NCBI GenBank assembly: GCA_017591395.1
Contig: WEDG01004482.1
Span: 186,001 to 250,000 of the forward strand
Origin: Schistocephalus solidus
Lineage: Eukaryota; Platyhelminthes; Cestoda; Diphyllobothriidea; Diphyllobothriidae
DNA length: 64,000 nt
Reading direction: 5' to 3'
Each line of letters opens with the position of its first letter. The first letter of the stretch is position 1. The notes under the pieces were generated by a model. That model made no database searches. It was not told the DNA's origin and was given only the letters and a program-made list of their open reading frames with translations. Position numbers and translations under genes: made by a program. Positions 11,727-23,440 of this stretch are shown here, piece after piece.

Positions 11727-13723
11727 ATGCAGTTTTGTCGAGATAAACTTCCTAGACACTTATTTCAATCTCTAAATGAGACGATTACCTGTGTTGCCGA
11801 CATTGAACGACAGAAGAAGAGAGAGGGGTTGGACAAGATATGGATGGCTATTTCCCATAGATGTTGCATGAACCAAAATCAGTCAAAACATGTTGTCAAC
11901 TTGTCATCCAGAAGCCTCAAAATAACCGAAGAACGAATACTTTCTAAAGAAATGAAGTACAATCTTTCTGATTTAAAATACCTAGATTTCCTTGTGAATT
12001 TGGAATCCATCACTTCAGCAGAAACTTTTACAGACGAGGAACGTTTCACAATACGGAATAGTACTGTACATGCCTTAAGGAACCGAAATCCTTTTTCAAC
12101 CCTATTACACGAAGAGGAGAAAGCATGAAAAACTTAAAAAATTGAAAAAAATATCGTCATCCTACCTGCGGACAAAGGAGGTTCAACAGCCGTTATATAC
12201 AAGATGAACTACAATAAGAAGCTGCTGTCGTTGTTGCAAGATATTTCAACCTATAAACCTCTTAACGCGGATCCTACAAAAACGCAGAATTCAACTTTTG
12301 AAAGGGTTTTAAAGCATCTTCCAGGAAAGAAGCAAATATCAGAGGATATTGCCAAGTCCCTTAGAAAACCTGAACCGACCATAGCTAAAATCTATGGATT
12401 ACCTAAGGTTGACAAAGCCAAAGTACCATTGCGACCAATAGTATCATTGATTGGTGCACCCAATTATAAAATTTCTAAGTGGATATTCCACAAGTAACAT
12501 CCAGGGACAAGGGATTGTGAAATTTATATCGAAAACTCTGTAGACTTTCTGAACAAATTGTGAGGACTCCATATTGCAGAAGATGAAATAATGGTATCTT
12601 TCGATGTTGTTTCTCTTTTCACATTCATAGCACTAGATTTGGCAAGGTGATACATAGAAGAATTACTGCAGTCTTATGACATGGATGTTTCTGTATCTGC
12701 CTTACTGGAACTCTTGGATCTATGCCTGGAAACGATTTTTTTCCTTCTTACAAGGATACTAAAAACAGCTTAAGTGAGCCCCTATGGGTTTACCTATCTC
12801 CGGCTTCTTGGCTGAAGTAACTATGCAAAAATTAGAAGCTACAGCCTTACCACTAGTTAACCCCAAATTATGGGTACGCTACGTGGATGAAACGTTTGTT
12901 ATCGTTAAACAGGACCAAATAGAAAGGCTACATAGCATTATAAACTCAACGTAACCAGGTATCACCTTCACACTCGAAAGAGAAGTTAACAGAAATCTCC
13001 CATTTCTTGACGTCTTCGTAAAGCGAAAGACTGATGGGCCATTTCAAACCTCGGTTTACCGCGAGGAAGCTTATGCGGAGATTATCCTGCATAACCAGAG
13101 CAACCACCCTGTTGCTCGCAAGTTGAGTACTGTTAACAGCCTACTCAATCGAGCTCAAACGCATTGTTCTGATAAGGAACTCTACCAGAACGGACTCAGT
13201 TATTTATTCAAACTATTTTTGCAGAAATGGTTATCCAAGAGAATTTATACGCCGATGCATGAGACGACAGAAGTTAAAAGAAAACGGAAAAGACAAGGAA
13301 CTAGATTGTTCTGGTCAAGCGCCCAAATCAAAGAACTGGCGAACACTTCCGTACATCAAGAACGTGTCTGAACTCGTTGAAAGGGACCTGCGGAAACATC
13401 AAATCCAAGTGGCAAAGAAACCAACGACTACACTAAAAAATCAGCTTATACACTCTTTGGATAGGGTTGGCTATTTAGATAAAAAAGAAGTCGTATACAA
13501 GATACCATGTAACAGCTGCAATGCGGTGTATTGTGGTCAGACAGGAAAGTCAGCCTCCACGTGCATACATGAACATCAATTGGCAGTAAGGAGGCGAGAC
13601 CACTTATCTCAAGTTGCCGTGCATACGCTGGAAACTGAACACAAATTTGCCTGGGACAAAACCCGAATTGTTGAATCCTGTACATCTAAGAAACGTCGAG
13701 AGCTTTTAGAGGCCATTTTCTGA
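11727..13723 (+). pseudogene. PLE-1 reverse transcriptase/GIY-YIG polyprotein, broken
   Basis: Read across frames, the order is that of a PLE polyprotein. First an N-terminal region (11727-12128), then PADKGGSTAVIYK at about 12160 and YGLPKVDKAKVPLRPIVS near 12390-12450, typical of the PLE N-terminal region and RT start. Then MVSFDVVSLFT near 12590 (motif A), APMGLPISGFLAE near 12780 (motif B) and RYVDETFVI near 12877 (motif C). FLDVFVKRK follows at about 13005, then the GIY-YIG endonuclease from about 13490 (KIPCNSCNAVYCGQTGKS), ending at the stop at 13721-13723. Frameshifts and stops occur near 12130, 12500, 12650, 12760, 12950 and 13260. Motif C reads YVDE rather than YVDD. The product would copy RNA at nicked target DNA; this copy cannot make it. 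Confidence 0.9.
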
Positions 13724-13862
13724 CATCACCCATGCATCAAATGACACATCGAATTGGACCATGTGTAAGGCAACCTGAAAGAAAGCTGGAAGAGGCGAGA
13801 GCCAATCCAAATGGAAATACACCCCCCAATGACAACCATTGGCAGGAATGACTAAGCGATAT

Positions 13863-13997
13863 CGATTTTTCCGGCACGTGTTAAATTTTAAATGTTTGTT
13901 GAACACTTACCACAAGTCTGACAATGACCTCGGGTACCAGTGTCGAAAATTACATAATAAAGTTACCTATTGTTTCCCAAAAAACGTATTTGCTTCG

Positions 13998-13999
<2 letters not shown>
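13863..13999 (+). repeat. PLE-1 right terminal repeat
   Basis: Direct repeat of 11287-11423 in the same orientation, starting 139 bp after the polyprotein stop. The hairpin is retained with one bulge shifted. It ends in tgcttcgaa directly before a (TA)n tract. Confidence 0.85.

Positions 14000-14044
<45 letters not shown>
14000..14044. repeat. (TA)n microsatellite
   Basis: About 45 bp of AT dinucleotides at the right edge of PLE-1. Confidence 0.97.
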
Positions 14045-14045
<1 letters not shown>

Positions 14046-16640
14046 TGAAGACATTTTGAAACAACAACGGTAAGCTCTTTCTTCACTGCATAGAACTGAA
14101 AATTGCATTACTTGATTGCATTACGTAAAGGTAAAACAAAATGTCATTACATCGAAAATTCGTTTTAGTAAAACTTTTGAGCATTTGCTATTCTTGTCTT
14201 TCTTGTCCTAAGTGGATATTTAATAATGTTAACGGTAATCACTACGTTAAAACGAACGTCCAATTTCCTTGTCCAAAAGTGCGTTTAAATTCATCCCGAA
14301 ATGTACGAAAACAGTTCTTGTTTACTGCACATGTGTAGGTAATTATGGTATCTTTTCAGCTACTCTGCTTGAAGAGACCACGCACAGGGTTTCACAAGTG
14401 ACCGTGATCTCGAACACCTCAAACCAGCAGACACGTACATTCCTTGACTGTTTGGTCGACTAAATTTCCACAAGAGCGGCCTGCCAATTCGTAGGATTTT
14501 GGGCATGAAAAATTCTCCATAGCAATAAAAAAGTCGTAAGAAGAGAAACTAAAACCTCACGGTATCAACTAGCATCGCATACAGTATATAACCTAACAAA
14601 CAAAATATGCCTAAACGTAGTAAAAAGCAATAACCAATAGGATAACAGTGCGAAAAAAAGCCACCAAACCATCAAGTGAATAATAAATGATTACCAAAGA
14701 AAACGGAAACTAAGTAGTAGAAGAACTATTGCCCTTGATTACAAAAATCAATTTTCGTAGAAAAAGCTATTGTCAGAAACGTAAAAATTTTCTGCCATGA
14801 GTAGACTCGTGCTTTGAATATGTTTAAGGATTTTTCATACAACTTACTCCGTAAAATCGAAAATGGCTGAAAAAAATGTGAATAAAATATTTTAAAAGTA
14901 TATTTGCGTTAACTATCTTCCTGGGATTATTGTTATATGAAGTTGGCAAGAAAGTCAAATGTTTCACGTTTCATCATTTGCGGCAAGTTTGTTTGTGAAG
15001 ACTTGATGTAGTATTTTTTTATGTATTTTTCGATTTGTATTTTATGCAAGCAAAGAGTATTGAGCTTATTTTCGCTGCTGGAGTTATCACATGAATGAAA
15101 GTTTCTATAAAGTCACACATTTACAGGTTGTACAGTTATTTATAAATTTGGTAAGATTTAGAAGATGCGATCGTAAGCATAAAATTATTTTTATGCTGTC
15201 ATATTTACAGAAAGATTTTTCCGAAAGTCAAAGAATAGTGAATAGTTTATGGTTTTCGTTTCCTTCAATGGCTTGCCGAGATAAATAGGTTCTATGGGCT
15301 ATATTTATTAACATCCATAAAAAGTATATTTTTGGGAAGCATTAATTGAAGTAATGGGTGCTTGGGCATTCACCTTTACGTGCGTGATTTCTTTGGACAC
15401 ATTTGGCGATGCACCCAAATATGAACACTAATTCCTGGAAGAGTCAACCTCCAAGACAAGCGTCAACGTCAAATATGCTTCCAGTGAAATAAAATGTTTT
15501 TGTTAATAAGTAATGTATTTTAAAAAGTGTGTCAATACAACGTCCTTCCAAAAGCCATTTACATAATTATCCTTAGTACCTAAAATGGTAAGAAACATTC
15601 GAAATTTTGGCTGGTTTTGTCAATTTTCTGAAATCTTCTGATACGTTTTCTGCCGCAAACGAAAGAACCAACTTTTTTCGTAGTGTTGAAGACTCTTTTC
15701 TGTCTTTAATTACTTTTAGGATCCGCTCTATGATCACAAATGCACAGATAGGAGGGCATATACATACTAACATATTGCTCAATCTGTTAATGTTTTACGC
15801 ATTATACTTCTGAACTACTTATAAGCGAAAGCAAGACCACCCAAGGTGGTTTCACACAAGGTGTTTGAGAATGTCGGAACAATTTATATACAAATGAACA
15901 CGTGATTGCCTGCAATCGTTACTCCCTGAACTTTAGGGAACGAATGCACATATTAAAATGTCTGACTTTGAAATAATAGATAAAACGCCCTGGTTTTCTA
16001 AAGGCACATTTTCTGTTAGCATCTGAGTGCTTACAGTTTACACCAAACAATAAAACCATTTTCAAATACGTCAAGTCTTTTAAGTTAAGCTCTCGAGATT
16101 CATTTGCGCTCCTCCCAAAGTAAACATGCTTAGATGCGAAAACGAAGCTTACAACAACTAGTTATATAAGAAAATGTTGGACAATATGGTGGTGGGAATT
16201 ACTGATAAAGTTTTGAATATTTTGACCAAAAATATTTCAGTTTCTTCGCTGCTAGCATGCTCCAAATAGACAATCGAGAAACCAACAAAGACTTGTATGC
16301 GGTAAATCATGACATTCGTCGATCAGATTTACGTTGGAGGGTGCAACAGCAGGTTCGCTCACTTCTTTAGACGTCCATCCGAGCAGAAGAGCTGTCGGCA
16401 ATGCTCGAATGATCATGTGTCATAGGAAAACCTGATCTGGAAAATATAAAAACTTCTGGATTTTCGTTCTCCTACAACATAGGCGCAATCTTGTCCATTG
16501 TTTGACGCAAAAGTCTAAAAACTTTGTTCGGTGGACATCATGGATGAAGATCTTAATAAGATTCAAGACCCACTTCGTGGGACCGAGTATCCTAACAGAT
16601 GTTTTGCATGGAATATTATTGAGAGGTTAGTTAAACCGAT
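14045..16640. other. AT-rich stretch, nothing recognised
   Basis: Only short open frames that overlap on both strands (for example about 15573-15813); no motif or repeat could be supported. Confidence 0.5.
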
Positions 16641-17300
16641 TAGCTAAAAGCCCTTTGACCAAGCTCTTTCCCAAACCTTCGCCACACCAGGAGTTTAGGT
16701 ATTATTCTCAACCAACCTTGTTTTACGTGACAATAAAAATAGTTTGTCAGTTCAGATCACTTTCACGTAAAGTTACCCGTGGACTTTTCTCCTTTGGAGC
16801 AGGTTATATTGGTCGCACTTGGCTGTATCTATCGAAAAGAATGCACGAACACCTGCCAGCATGACTTAGGAAAGGCAAAATTAAGAGTATAAGCAGTGTC
16901 ATTCTCTTAAATATTTTTGATGCTTGGCATCGCGTAGACCCCAGGAAACCCTTCCGTGTGATTTATAAGGCACCACAGAACTAACCTAAGCCATTGGTTC
17001 AGTCTTTGATAAAAACAAAGGAAGTGACTGCCATCGCGTTTCCGGTCTTACGCACACAGAAGAACCTCTTTTAAGCACTGCGTTTACCATAACTGAAGGT
17101 CGTTTACTACATGCACTTTTTCCGCACATTTCCCTCCCCCTCATTTCCCTTGGAACGTATCTTTCAAAAGCCCTCTCCTATTCACAAACGCTGCTCATAT
17201 GGAAGGACGAACTTTAAAAAAATTCTCAAATAACACATTATTTTACTTGTACCCCCGTTCTCATATATATGTGCTGGCCAGACAAGATTTTAACAGAAGC
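16641..17300 (+). pseudogene. PLE-2 endonuclease remnant and tail
   Basis: Across frames one reads VLFSTN at about 16705, a GAGYIGRT-like stretch at 16795-16825 (translated in one frame as FSFGAGYIGRTWLYLSKRMH), EHLPA, then in another frame ASRRPQETLP, matching the 56696-57109 endonuclease (LFSTNPLL, GAGYISRT, RLSKRIKEHIPAW, DPSEAFRVIYKVP). It is broken by several frameshifts and stops. The 3' tail follows as in the 57-kb copy: CCCC/TTTCC-rich sequence, atggacgaac-like phrase, then gtgctggccagacaagat at 17271, a decayed form of the ribozyme at 57310. Confidence 0.75.
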
Positions 17301-18185
17301 ACGTCTAATCACCAGCTGGTTTTCTGTATACTGCCATTGTTAAAATCGATGGAAGACAGCATCTATAAATGTAAGCCATTTTCCATTTTTAACATGAGTG
17401 ATTTTTAATCTTCATTGGAGTATTATGCAGTTAACTTAGCGACCGAATGATTTCTTAGTCATCAAGACGAAATTAATTTAATCAAATTTTAGGCGGAGCT
17501 AAAGAGGAATTCAAAATTATTTCCAGATCAATTTTGTGGAAATAAATTCTGCTGTTTTGGATTTAATTGATCGGTTTGGTCTACATTGCATTGCTGGCTG
17601 TTTTCCTATTTAATATTTATTTTCCTGTAAACGACCCGTGAAAATATGTTGTATATTTAGAAAGTGAACTCTGGACATAAAACTGCAGATGAATCACCAT
17701 TCAAAAGGTTTATAAGAGTTTGTTTTGTAAAGTCAAAACTATTGTGGATTATTCTAAATTAATTATAATCCAACAAAGATATGAAATATTGAGTTAAAGT
17801 ATTTGGCTGCTGCATTTGTCTTTATAACGTTTTTATGTGCATCATCAACGTTGGTTTTTCCGGAAGACAACAAAGAAGTTGGCAAGTTAAAAATGCACAC
17901 CTATCTTAGAATTTGCCAGACCGTTTTCAGTGGGCCAACATTGTCATAAAATAAATGACAGAAAAAATAACTTTCAAACGAAATAAGACAATAACTTAAA
18001 ATTTTTTTAAAAAATGTTTAAGAAGTCTGCTAACACACTACAGTGGAACTTTATGCCCATCCTCTATCATAACTGGTGCCCAAAGCACCGAGTCCACTAG
18101 AGAATCTCGTCTTCTGTCCATGATGCCGTTCCTAACATAAGTCTGTTCGTCAGGAAAAAGTTGCAAATTTAAGGATTAACAGTGC
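17301..18185. other. AT-rich stretch, nothing recognised
   Basis: No supported feature. Confidence 0.5.
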
Positions 18186-18620
18186 TTACATAGACAAGAG
18201 AAACTGGAATGGCTATTTCTGACGCAGTAGCCATTATCAGCCAGTCATACACCCGAGGCTCGATCTCGGAATTCGTTGATCAGAAGACAAATACCCTAAC
18301 CATTGAGCCACGGGTTCATTGTCTTTCCGGATTAGATCAGAGATGTTGATCTTTGTTGATGAACGCTTACTGATCGATACTTGGAGTCAACCATTCCGTT
18401 CTGCCTTGGGGCTCATACTCGAACCCGTCTGGAGCCGTACAGCGACCAGTAGTAGTAAGGGCGGTCTCCCTGGAATTCGTCAGCAAATTTTAATCTGCCT
18501 TTACTACTACTACTACTACTACTACTAGCCACTGTGCGTCTGCTGGCGGGGCTTGAGAGTGAGTCCTTAGGCAGAGTGGAATCAGTGAGTTGCGTTAGCG
18601 AGTGTCTGTCAAAGAATTCA
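18186..18620 (-). mobile_element. Family A repeat, rearranged copy
   Basis: On the minus strand lie the tail (18201-18246, GACTGG then CTGATAA and a degenerate ribozyme), the decayed B and A boxes (ccattgagccacgggttc at 18299-18316 is the A-box side) and head sequence (cttactgatcga, gttctgccttggggctcat). After a (TAC)n run, 18535-18610 reads as head sequence on the plus strand (ctgctggcggggcttgagagtgag). So the locus is an inverted pair, one arm short. Confidence 0.65.
18502..18527. repeat. (TAC)n microsatellite
   Basis: Eight or so TAC units inside the rearranged family A copy; a shorter AGT run lies at about 18448. Confidence 0.95.
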
Positions 18621-19773
18621 AGGATTTGCAGGTGAGCTAAGTGGCATGACCTTGGACAGTTTTGCAAAGAAACATCTGTGCGTGAGCATGAACTTTTTGT
18701 TTAAATAAACTGTGATCCTAAATGTAGACGACATGTTTTGTGGAAAAAGGTTTTTTCTTAATGTTTCAGTCTTTTGAACTCGTTATCATGAAAGTGAGCA
18801 ACTAACAAGCGCATTATGCTCACATCACTTTAGATGTAAACTTCATTGGAAAAATGTAAAAGAGAACATCATTCTACTAAGGCCTTACATATCATAGCTA
18901 TGCTTGGTGCAAGACGAGTCGAACGCAGGTATATTTCTTTCACTTTTCAGAGCTTTCGGTTTTTTTTCTAAGTTCATATTAACGGGCTTAAAGTCAGCAG
19001 CTGGGAAGCTAGTCAAATGTGGAAATTCTTCCATCAGATCCACTTCGTATGCGAATGAAAATCTGCAACGCATATGTTTTTGAAGAGAAGAGTAAATGCA
19101 ATGCGACCGTTGTTTGGCATTTGACTACGTGAACATTGTTCTTCTTGTCAAAATGAACTGGAAAATGAAACGAAAGAAACTGCATAAAAGTTCTTGGAAT
19201 GTGACACTCTTCAAGACAATCAAAGCGGCTTTATAGAACAGTGGTCTCTTATGGTGTTAAACAAACATGCTTCCCACGTTCTCCAACACTGATCATGGTC
19301 CAGTATTGCTGCTATTAAAATTCTATTTCTTGTATTTGTCTTCAAGCAATTTAAAGGAAGAAGAGGAATCGGTCCAAGAAAACAATTGCTCATGCTAACT
19401 AAATAAGCAAGCGTAGTGTATATTTTTGTCAAGTTTATTTCTAATAGATAGAAAAGAATAAATCAATTGTAAGCCTATCGTCCGGCAGGGGACGATGGAA
19501 GGACCATTTTGAACAGAGCAAAATACAACACAAAAGTCCAATCTTCATCAATGATGAACAGAGACATTTCAAATAGGTTTACAGCCACACAAACTAGCAG
19601 ATTGCTGCTTCACGTAAGCTAAATAATACCTCATCTGAACCAACTTTACAAACACTGAGACTTCTATCACAAAATTATACGACCTGTCCTAGGTCAGGAA
19701 ACCAGGTGTCCCATCCAATGCAACTGAGAATTTTTGAACTGTTTAAGAGTAGCGAAAATTCCCATTAAAAAAT
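18621..19773. other. AT-rich stretch, nothing recognised
   Basis: No supported gene, repeat or RNA. Confidence 0.45.
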
Positions 19774-19787
19774 TTAAAAGACAATTT

Positions 19788-19836
19788 GTCGAGCATACGT
19801 TAGCTTTTGATAAATTCTCATCATGCCTTTACATGT
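19788..19836 (-). ncRNA. Decayed hammerhead in left inverted flank
   Basis: On the minus strand: ATGATGA for the core, gaatttatc, AAAA for GAAA, AGC and GCT, CTC. Same ribozyme as the right flank, with different point changes; the two flanks have decayed independently. Confidence 0.55.
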
Positions 19837-20008
19837 ATATCACTGTGTGACTAAGTCAAATATGCAGGTAAGTAGAACAAATTGTACAGTTGTTAGGGTG
19901 GGGGGTGGGAGGGGGAAAGAAACAAAATTGCGGTCCGTTTTCTGATCATGGTCAGAGGAATGATGGCCACCAGGACAGGTAATTAGATGCGGGCGGCTAA
20001 ATTGGTGG

Positions 20009-20598
20009 ATTTAAATTGCTAAGAACATGACCGAACGACCACCAAAGCTGCCAATGCTAACTGCAAACAAGAAACAACTATTCATCAGAGTCCCATTTCA
20101 AAGGGACGCTGCAAGTGAACTCTTACTAAGGCGCCTAAGCCCAGCTGTGTCAAGCGCCTTTCCAGCAGCCGATGCCCATGTACTGTTCTCGACTACTCCC
20201 ATCGTATACGGAGGGGGCAAGGACAAACTGCCAGCCCAGACCACCTCAATGTGCAGTTATTCTTCCACCGGCTCCTGTGGGGCAGAATATATTGGTCGCA
20301 CGATCCGGCGTTTGTCCAAAAGTGTACGGGAAGCCTGCCAGCATGGGTAGGAAATGGGCAGATAAAGAACATAAACAGCTCTGTCCTCGCGCATGTGGTA
20401 GACACAGGCCATCATGTAAATGCCAAAGAGGCCTTCCGGGTAATTTACAAGGTCCCCTCAACCTATTCAAATTCCTTTGACAGCGTCTGTTGGCTACGAC
20501 AGATGCAGCTGCAATCAGGCCACGCAAGTTGGTCCTGTGTGCTCAAAAGAACTTTATGCAGGCATCGCAATTACCGTGGCCAAAAGCCACCAATTTAG
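20009..20598 (+). pseudogene. PLE-2 RT end/GIY-YIG endonuclease fragment
   Basis: Frame 20027-20350 reads LPMLTANKKQLFIRVPF, LLLRRLSPAV, HVLFSTTPIV, then TTSMCSYSSTGSCGAEYIGR and RRLSKSVREACQHG; after a frameshift near 20345 it continues as HVVDTGHHVNAKEAFRVIYK up to the stop at 20596. These match the 56.7-kb PLE-2 endonuclease almost position for position. The catalytic GIY-YIG module is recognisable, but the reverse transcriptase catalytic part is absent, so this is a 5'-truncated copy. Confidence 0.85.
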
Positions 20599-20764
20599 CC
20601 ACCCGCATCTAATTACCTGTCCCAGCGGCCACCATTCCTCTGACCATGATCAGAAAACGGACCGCAATTTTGTTTCTTTCCCCCTCCCTCCACCCACCCT
20701 AACAACTGTAGAATTTTTTCTACTTACCCATATACTTGACTTAGTTACACAGTGATATAAATGT

Positions 20765-20812
20765 TAAGACCTGATGAGAATTTATCGAGAGCTTACGTAT
20801 GCTCGCCAAATT
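20765..20812 (+). ncRNA. Decayed hammerhead in right inverted flank
   Basis: CTGATGA, then gaatttatc (stem II of the 57-kb ribozyme), GAGA where GAAA is expected, AGC and GCT for stem III, then CTC and GCC. It aligns base for base with the ribozyme at 57310-57352. The A14 to G change and one broken stem I pair predict loss of activity. Confidence 0.65.
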
Positions 20813-20821
20813 GTCTTTTAA

Positions 20822-22400
20822 GAAGAATTTATTTACATTTACGAGACTGGCCATCAATTATATTCAAGTATGCACAAGCATTAAACGACAGTGCATAGGT
20901 TCAGCTGAAGTCCCATATGACCGCACTTCATGTTCAACTTGGCCACGAGTACAAAATCGGTGCAATTGAGATCGCAGTCTGAACTGGTCACCGCGCAGCA
21001 AGACTGCAAGAGGCATGGCTGAATGACGAGTCTCCCCATTTATCAGCCTACAGACCTTTCAGTTCGTTATACTACGTTAAGAGCTTGTGGCTGAACGGGA
21101 GGTCCTAACCTGTGGACACAGCAGTGGATCTGTTAGTTCACTTTGATGGATAGCTGAATTCACTCTATGAAACAATAAGCTGCACTAAGCCTATTCCAGG
21201 GATCTGTTCTCATTCCCCTATTTCGCGCCAAGGAAATTGACTCTATAATGTCATCAACGTATGTTCTCATTTACAAGTATTTTCTAGCTTCAGCACGGCA
21301 CCAGCTGGGAATAATTTGTTTGCTTCTAAATCAATCGAATTCCAGCAACGTGTTCTTGCTCAGCAACGGCCGCACCCTCTTTTTCTGCACCACAAGCCCC
21401 CTTCACATTACGCGAGTAATTCGAGAAATGTTGAAGCGGGCGTGTGTGTCAGTTGCGCTCAGTACCGTCTCGCACACTCGAATTTGGCAGGCTTGGGCGG
21501 CGCACAGTGTCAACCCTATGTAGTTTTCCATCCACCAACGCGATACTTCTTTCCATCATTACATACATCACTGAAAGTTATGCGGTACTGCGTCCTCCGC
21601 ATTGGTCGATGGCAAAGCCTTAACAAATTGTGTCCGTGGATTCATAATGGGTGCATTTGATTTATGCCTTCATTAAACTGTATTTTTTAGAAATATATTC
21701 CTCGTATTTAATGTACTTTCAGAATGGAGGCAGGTTGTACTGCTAAGGACTGCGGATGTGACTTTTTCAGAGAAAGGTACGCTTTATGTTGAAAGTTTGG
21801 CTCCAAAGTTTTCCGTATAAGGAGTCCTCCATGCACCGTGAATAAGATGAAGCACATAAACCACATAAAACCGGAAGATCACAAGCGAATGGCCGAAGAC
21901 TGCAACTATCGAAGTTCTGAAGAATTGCACGTTAATGAGTCGCAAAATTGGACTTCCTTCAAAACAGTGCCAGCGACGTGAGCTGATGACCGCATTATTG
22001 TAGTTAGAATAAACAAAGTGGGCTAAAAATCGATATATAATGGACGAAATAGGCCAACCGATGTGCATATAGAAAAGCCTACATGCGAATAGAGAGCAGG
22101 AAAATAGCGGCTTAACATCAAAAGTTCGCTGATATATCTGAAGTGTTCTTGCTTATGTCAACCCAGACTGCTTTGAATTCAAAAGGTGAGCTTAAATTGC
22201 GACCAGATGGGAGGGAGTGTCTAGCATTATGAGCCTTCTTCAGCAGCATGCATGATTCCTTTGTGTTTTTGTTGTTCTTGTTGTTGTGGCTGTGACTGTA
22301 CAACGGACCGAGCGGCAGAATTACTTGACCAGCAAGTGAAACGGAAGACAAGGTTGCTGAAGTACGATATCTAAGAGCAAATGGTTACCCGTGCAAATTC
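20822..22400. other. Mixed stretch, nothing firm
   Basis: The part 21300-21640 is richer in G+C with overlapping frames on one strand (91 and 114 codons), but no motif is visible. No repeat partner was found in the window. Confidence 0.4.
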
Positions 22401-23440
22401 ATCAGCCACTGATCTGTAAACAGGATGAGGGAAAAAATTCAGCTGGCCCCAAATTTTGGCGAGATTAACCCCGTACATGAGGAACGTTTTGGAAGATGTC
22501 CACTGCCTCCACACACCACTCGGAGTTGGAAGTGCACACAGACTGGAGACAACCATTAGACGCTAGAGGATGGGGTTGAACGTACCACTGCCAGGACAGA
22601 AAACGTCTGGAGTCGTTTACCTGATCTGGTGCGGTTACATACAAAGTAACTACCTCAAAGAAACCGAGAGATTACTCCAAATGCGAATGACGGAGCATCC
22701 AGAAGAAGTGGGGAGGAATGACATCAACTCCCATATTGTGGTTCATTCGAAGTGAACTGGGCACATCTTCAAGTTTGATGGAACGAAACTTTCGCAAAGG
22801 TGAGAGCCGCGTGAGCCGTGGGCTGCTTTTGTCCTGGTTCTCCGGATGGCATTCAATTAGCAAGTGCACTAGCCTACCAACCCCGTATTCTGTGCTGCGA
22901 ATTCACCTGGGCTTGTGCGGAGGATGCGAGTGACCAGCAATCCCGGTGACAGCGGTTCAACTTTACGAGTAATCGTCACGTCGAGAATGGACAACGGTGA
23001 TGAAATCAGGCCCATAAATGGCTCAGGCATGAACCAACAAGCAATCCTCGCATCAACTACAAACCCCAGCGATACAATAAACGTGTGGTTGCCTGGCGAC
23101 CACGCCCTATAAACGTTGCGCAACATTGTGCCCCCTATTGTCTTTTTCTGGGACTGTATCTGATGCTGGATTCGAGGAAGAAGCTGGAACGCCATTCTAC
23201 TACAGCTCTTGCTCCAGTGGTCGTATCTCTTTCGCGACTACTTCCCAGAACTCGCTTCTTTACTTATACTAGGAGAAGAAACAGCCTACCACACCTGAAG
23301 GGTAATCAGCTGCTTAAAAATTCAAAGAAACGTCTTTGGTGTTTTTTCGTCGGGAGCAAGTGGATGTGGAAACACAAAGATAATTTACTTCCTGGTAGCG
23401 GTCGTGTATCTTATTGCTATATTTTGTGAATAATACCAAA
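22401..23440 (+). pseudogene. PLE-3 GIY-YIG endonuclease remnant
   Basis: Frame 22570-22755 reads SGVVYLIWCGYIQSNYLKET, then RLLQMRMTEH, the start of a GIY-YIG domain. Further frames give HIFKFDGTKL near 22760, LLLSWFSGWHSISKC near 22822-22866 and PYSVLRIHLG near 22887, all matching the 45-kb PLE-3 copy (IFKFAEAKIFARIDNRVSRE, LLESWFSG, LYSVLRHRL). The long C-terminal tail also matches: both copies show STTNPSD or ITTPSDD, a WP or LPGD segment and SLSRLLP or SRLFAS. At least three frameshifts; not coding. Confidence 0.8.

Larger units (their letters stand above)
11287..13999 (+). mobile_element. Penelope-like element, PLE-1
   Basis: Defined by 137-bp direct repeats at 11287-11423 and 13863-13999 that enclose a broken RT and GIY-YIG coding region. 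Penelope-like elements carry such pseudo-LTRs. The right end runs straight into a (TA)n tract and the left end is preceded by one, as expected for insertion at or into AT-rich microsatellite DNA. About 2.7 kb in all, close to the size of a full PLE. Confidence 0.85.
19774..20821 (+). mobile_element. PLE-2 copy with 235-bp inverted flanks
   Basis: A 235-bp segment at 20587-20821 occurs in reverse complement at 19774-20008; shared landmarks are taattagatgcgggcggcta (as its complement on the right), ggtccgttttctgatcatgg, and ttaaaagacaatttg at the outer ends. Between them lies an endonuclease fragment. The right flank is the natural 3' end (endonuclease stop, then tail, then ribozyme). The left flank is a second tail in the opposite orientation, so the element begins and ends with the same 3' tail. 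Penelope-family insertions with inverted terminal copies are known. Confidence 0.85.

Noticed and set aside
13901..13955. A working hammerhead in the PLE-1 right terminal repeat
   Set aside because: CTGACAA replaces CTGANGA and no stem I partner exists; only the hairpin is kept as an observation.
23283..23345. Hammerhead in the PLE-3 tail (cacacctgaagg, then gaaacgtc and ggtg)
   Set aside because: The core reads CTGAAGG, stem II does not form and stem III would have no pairs.
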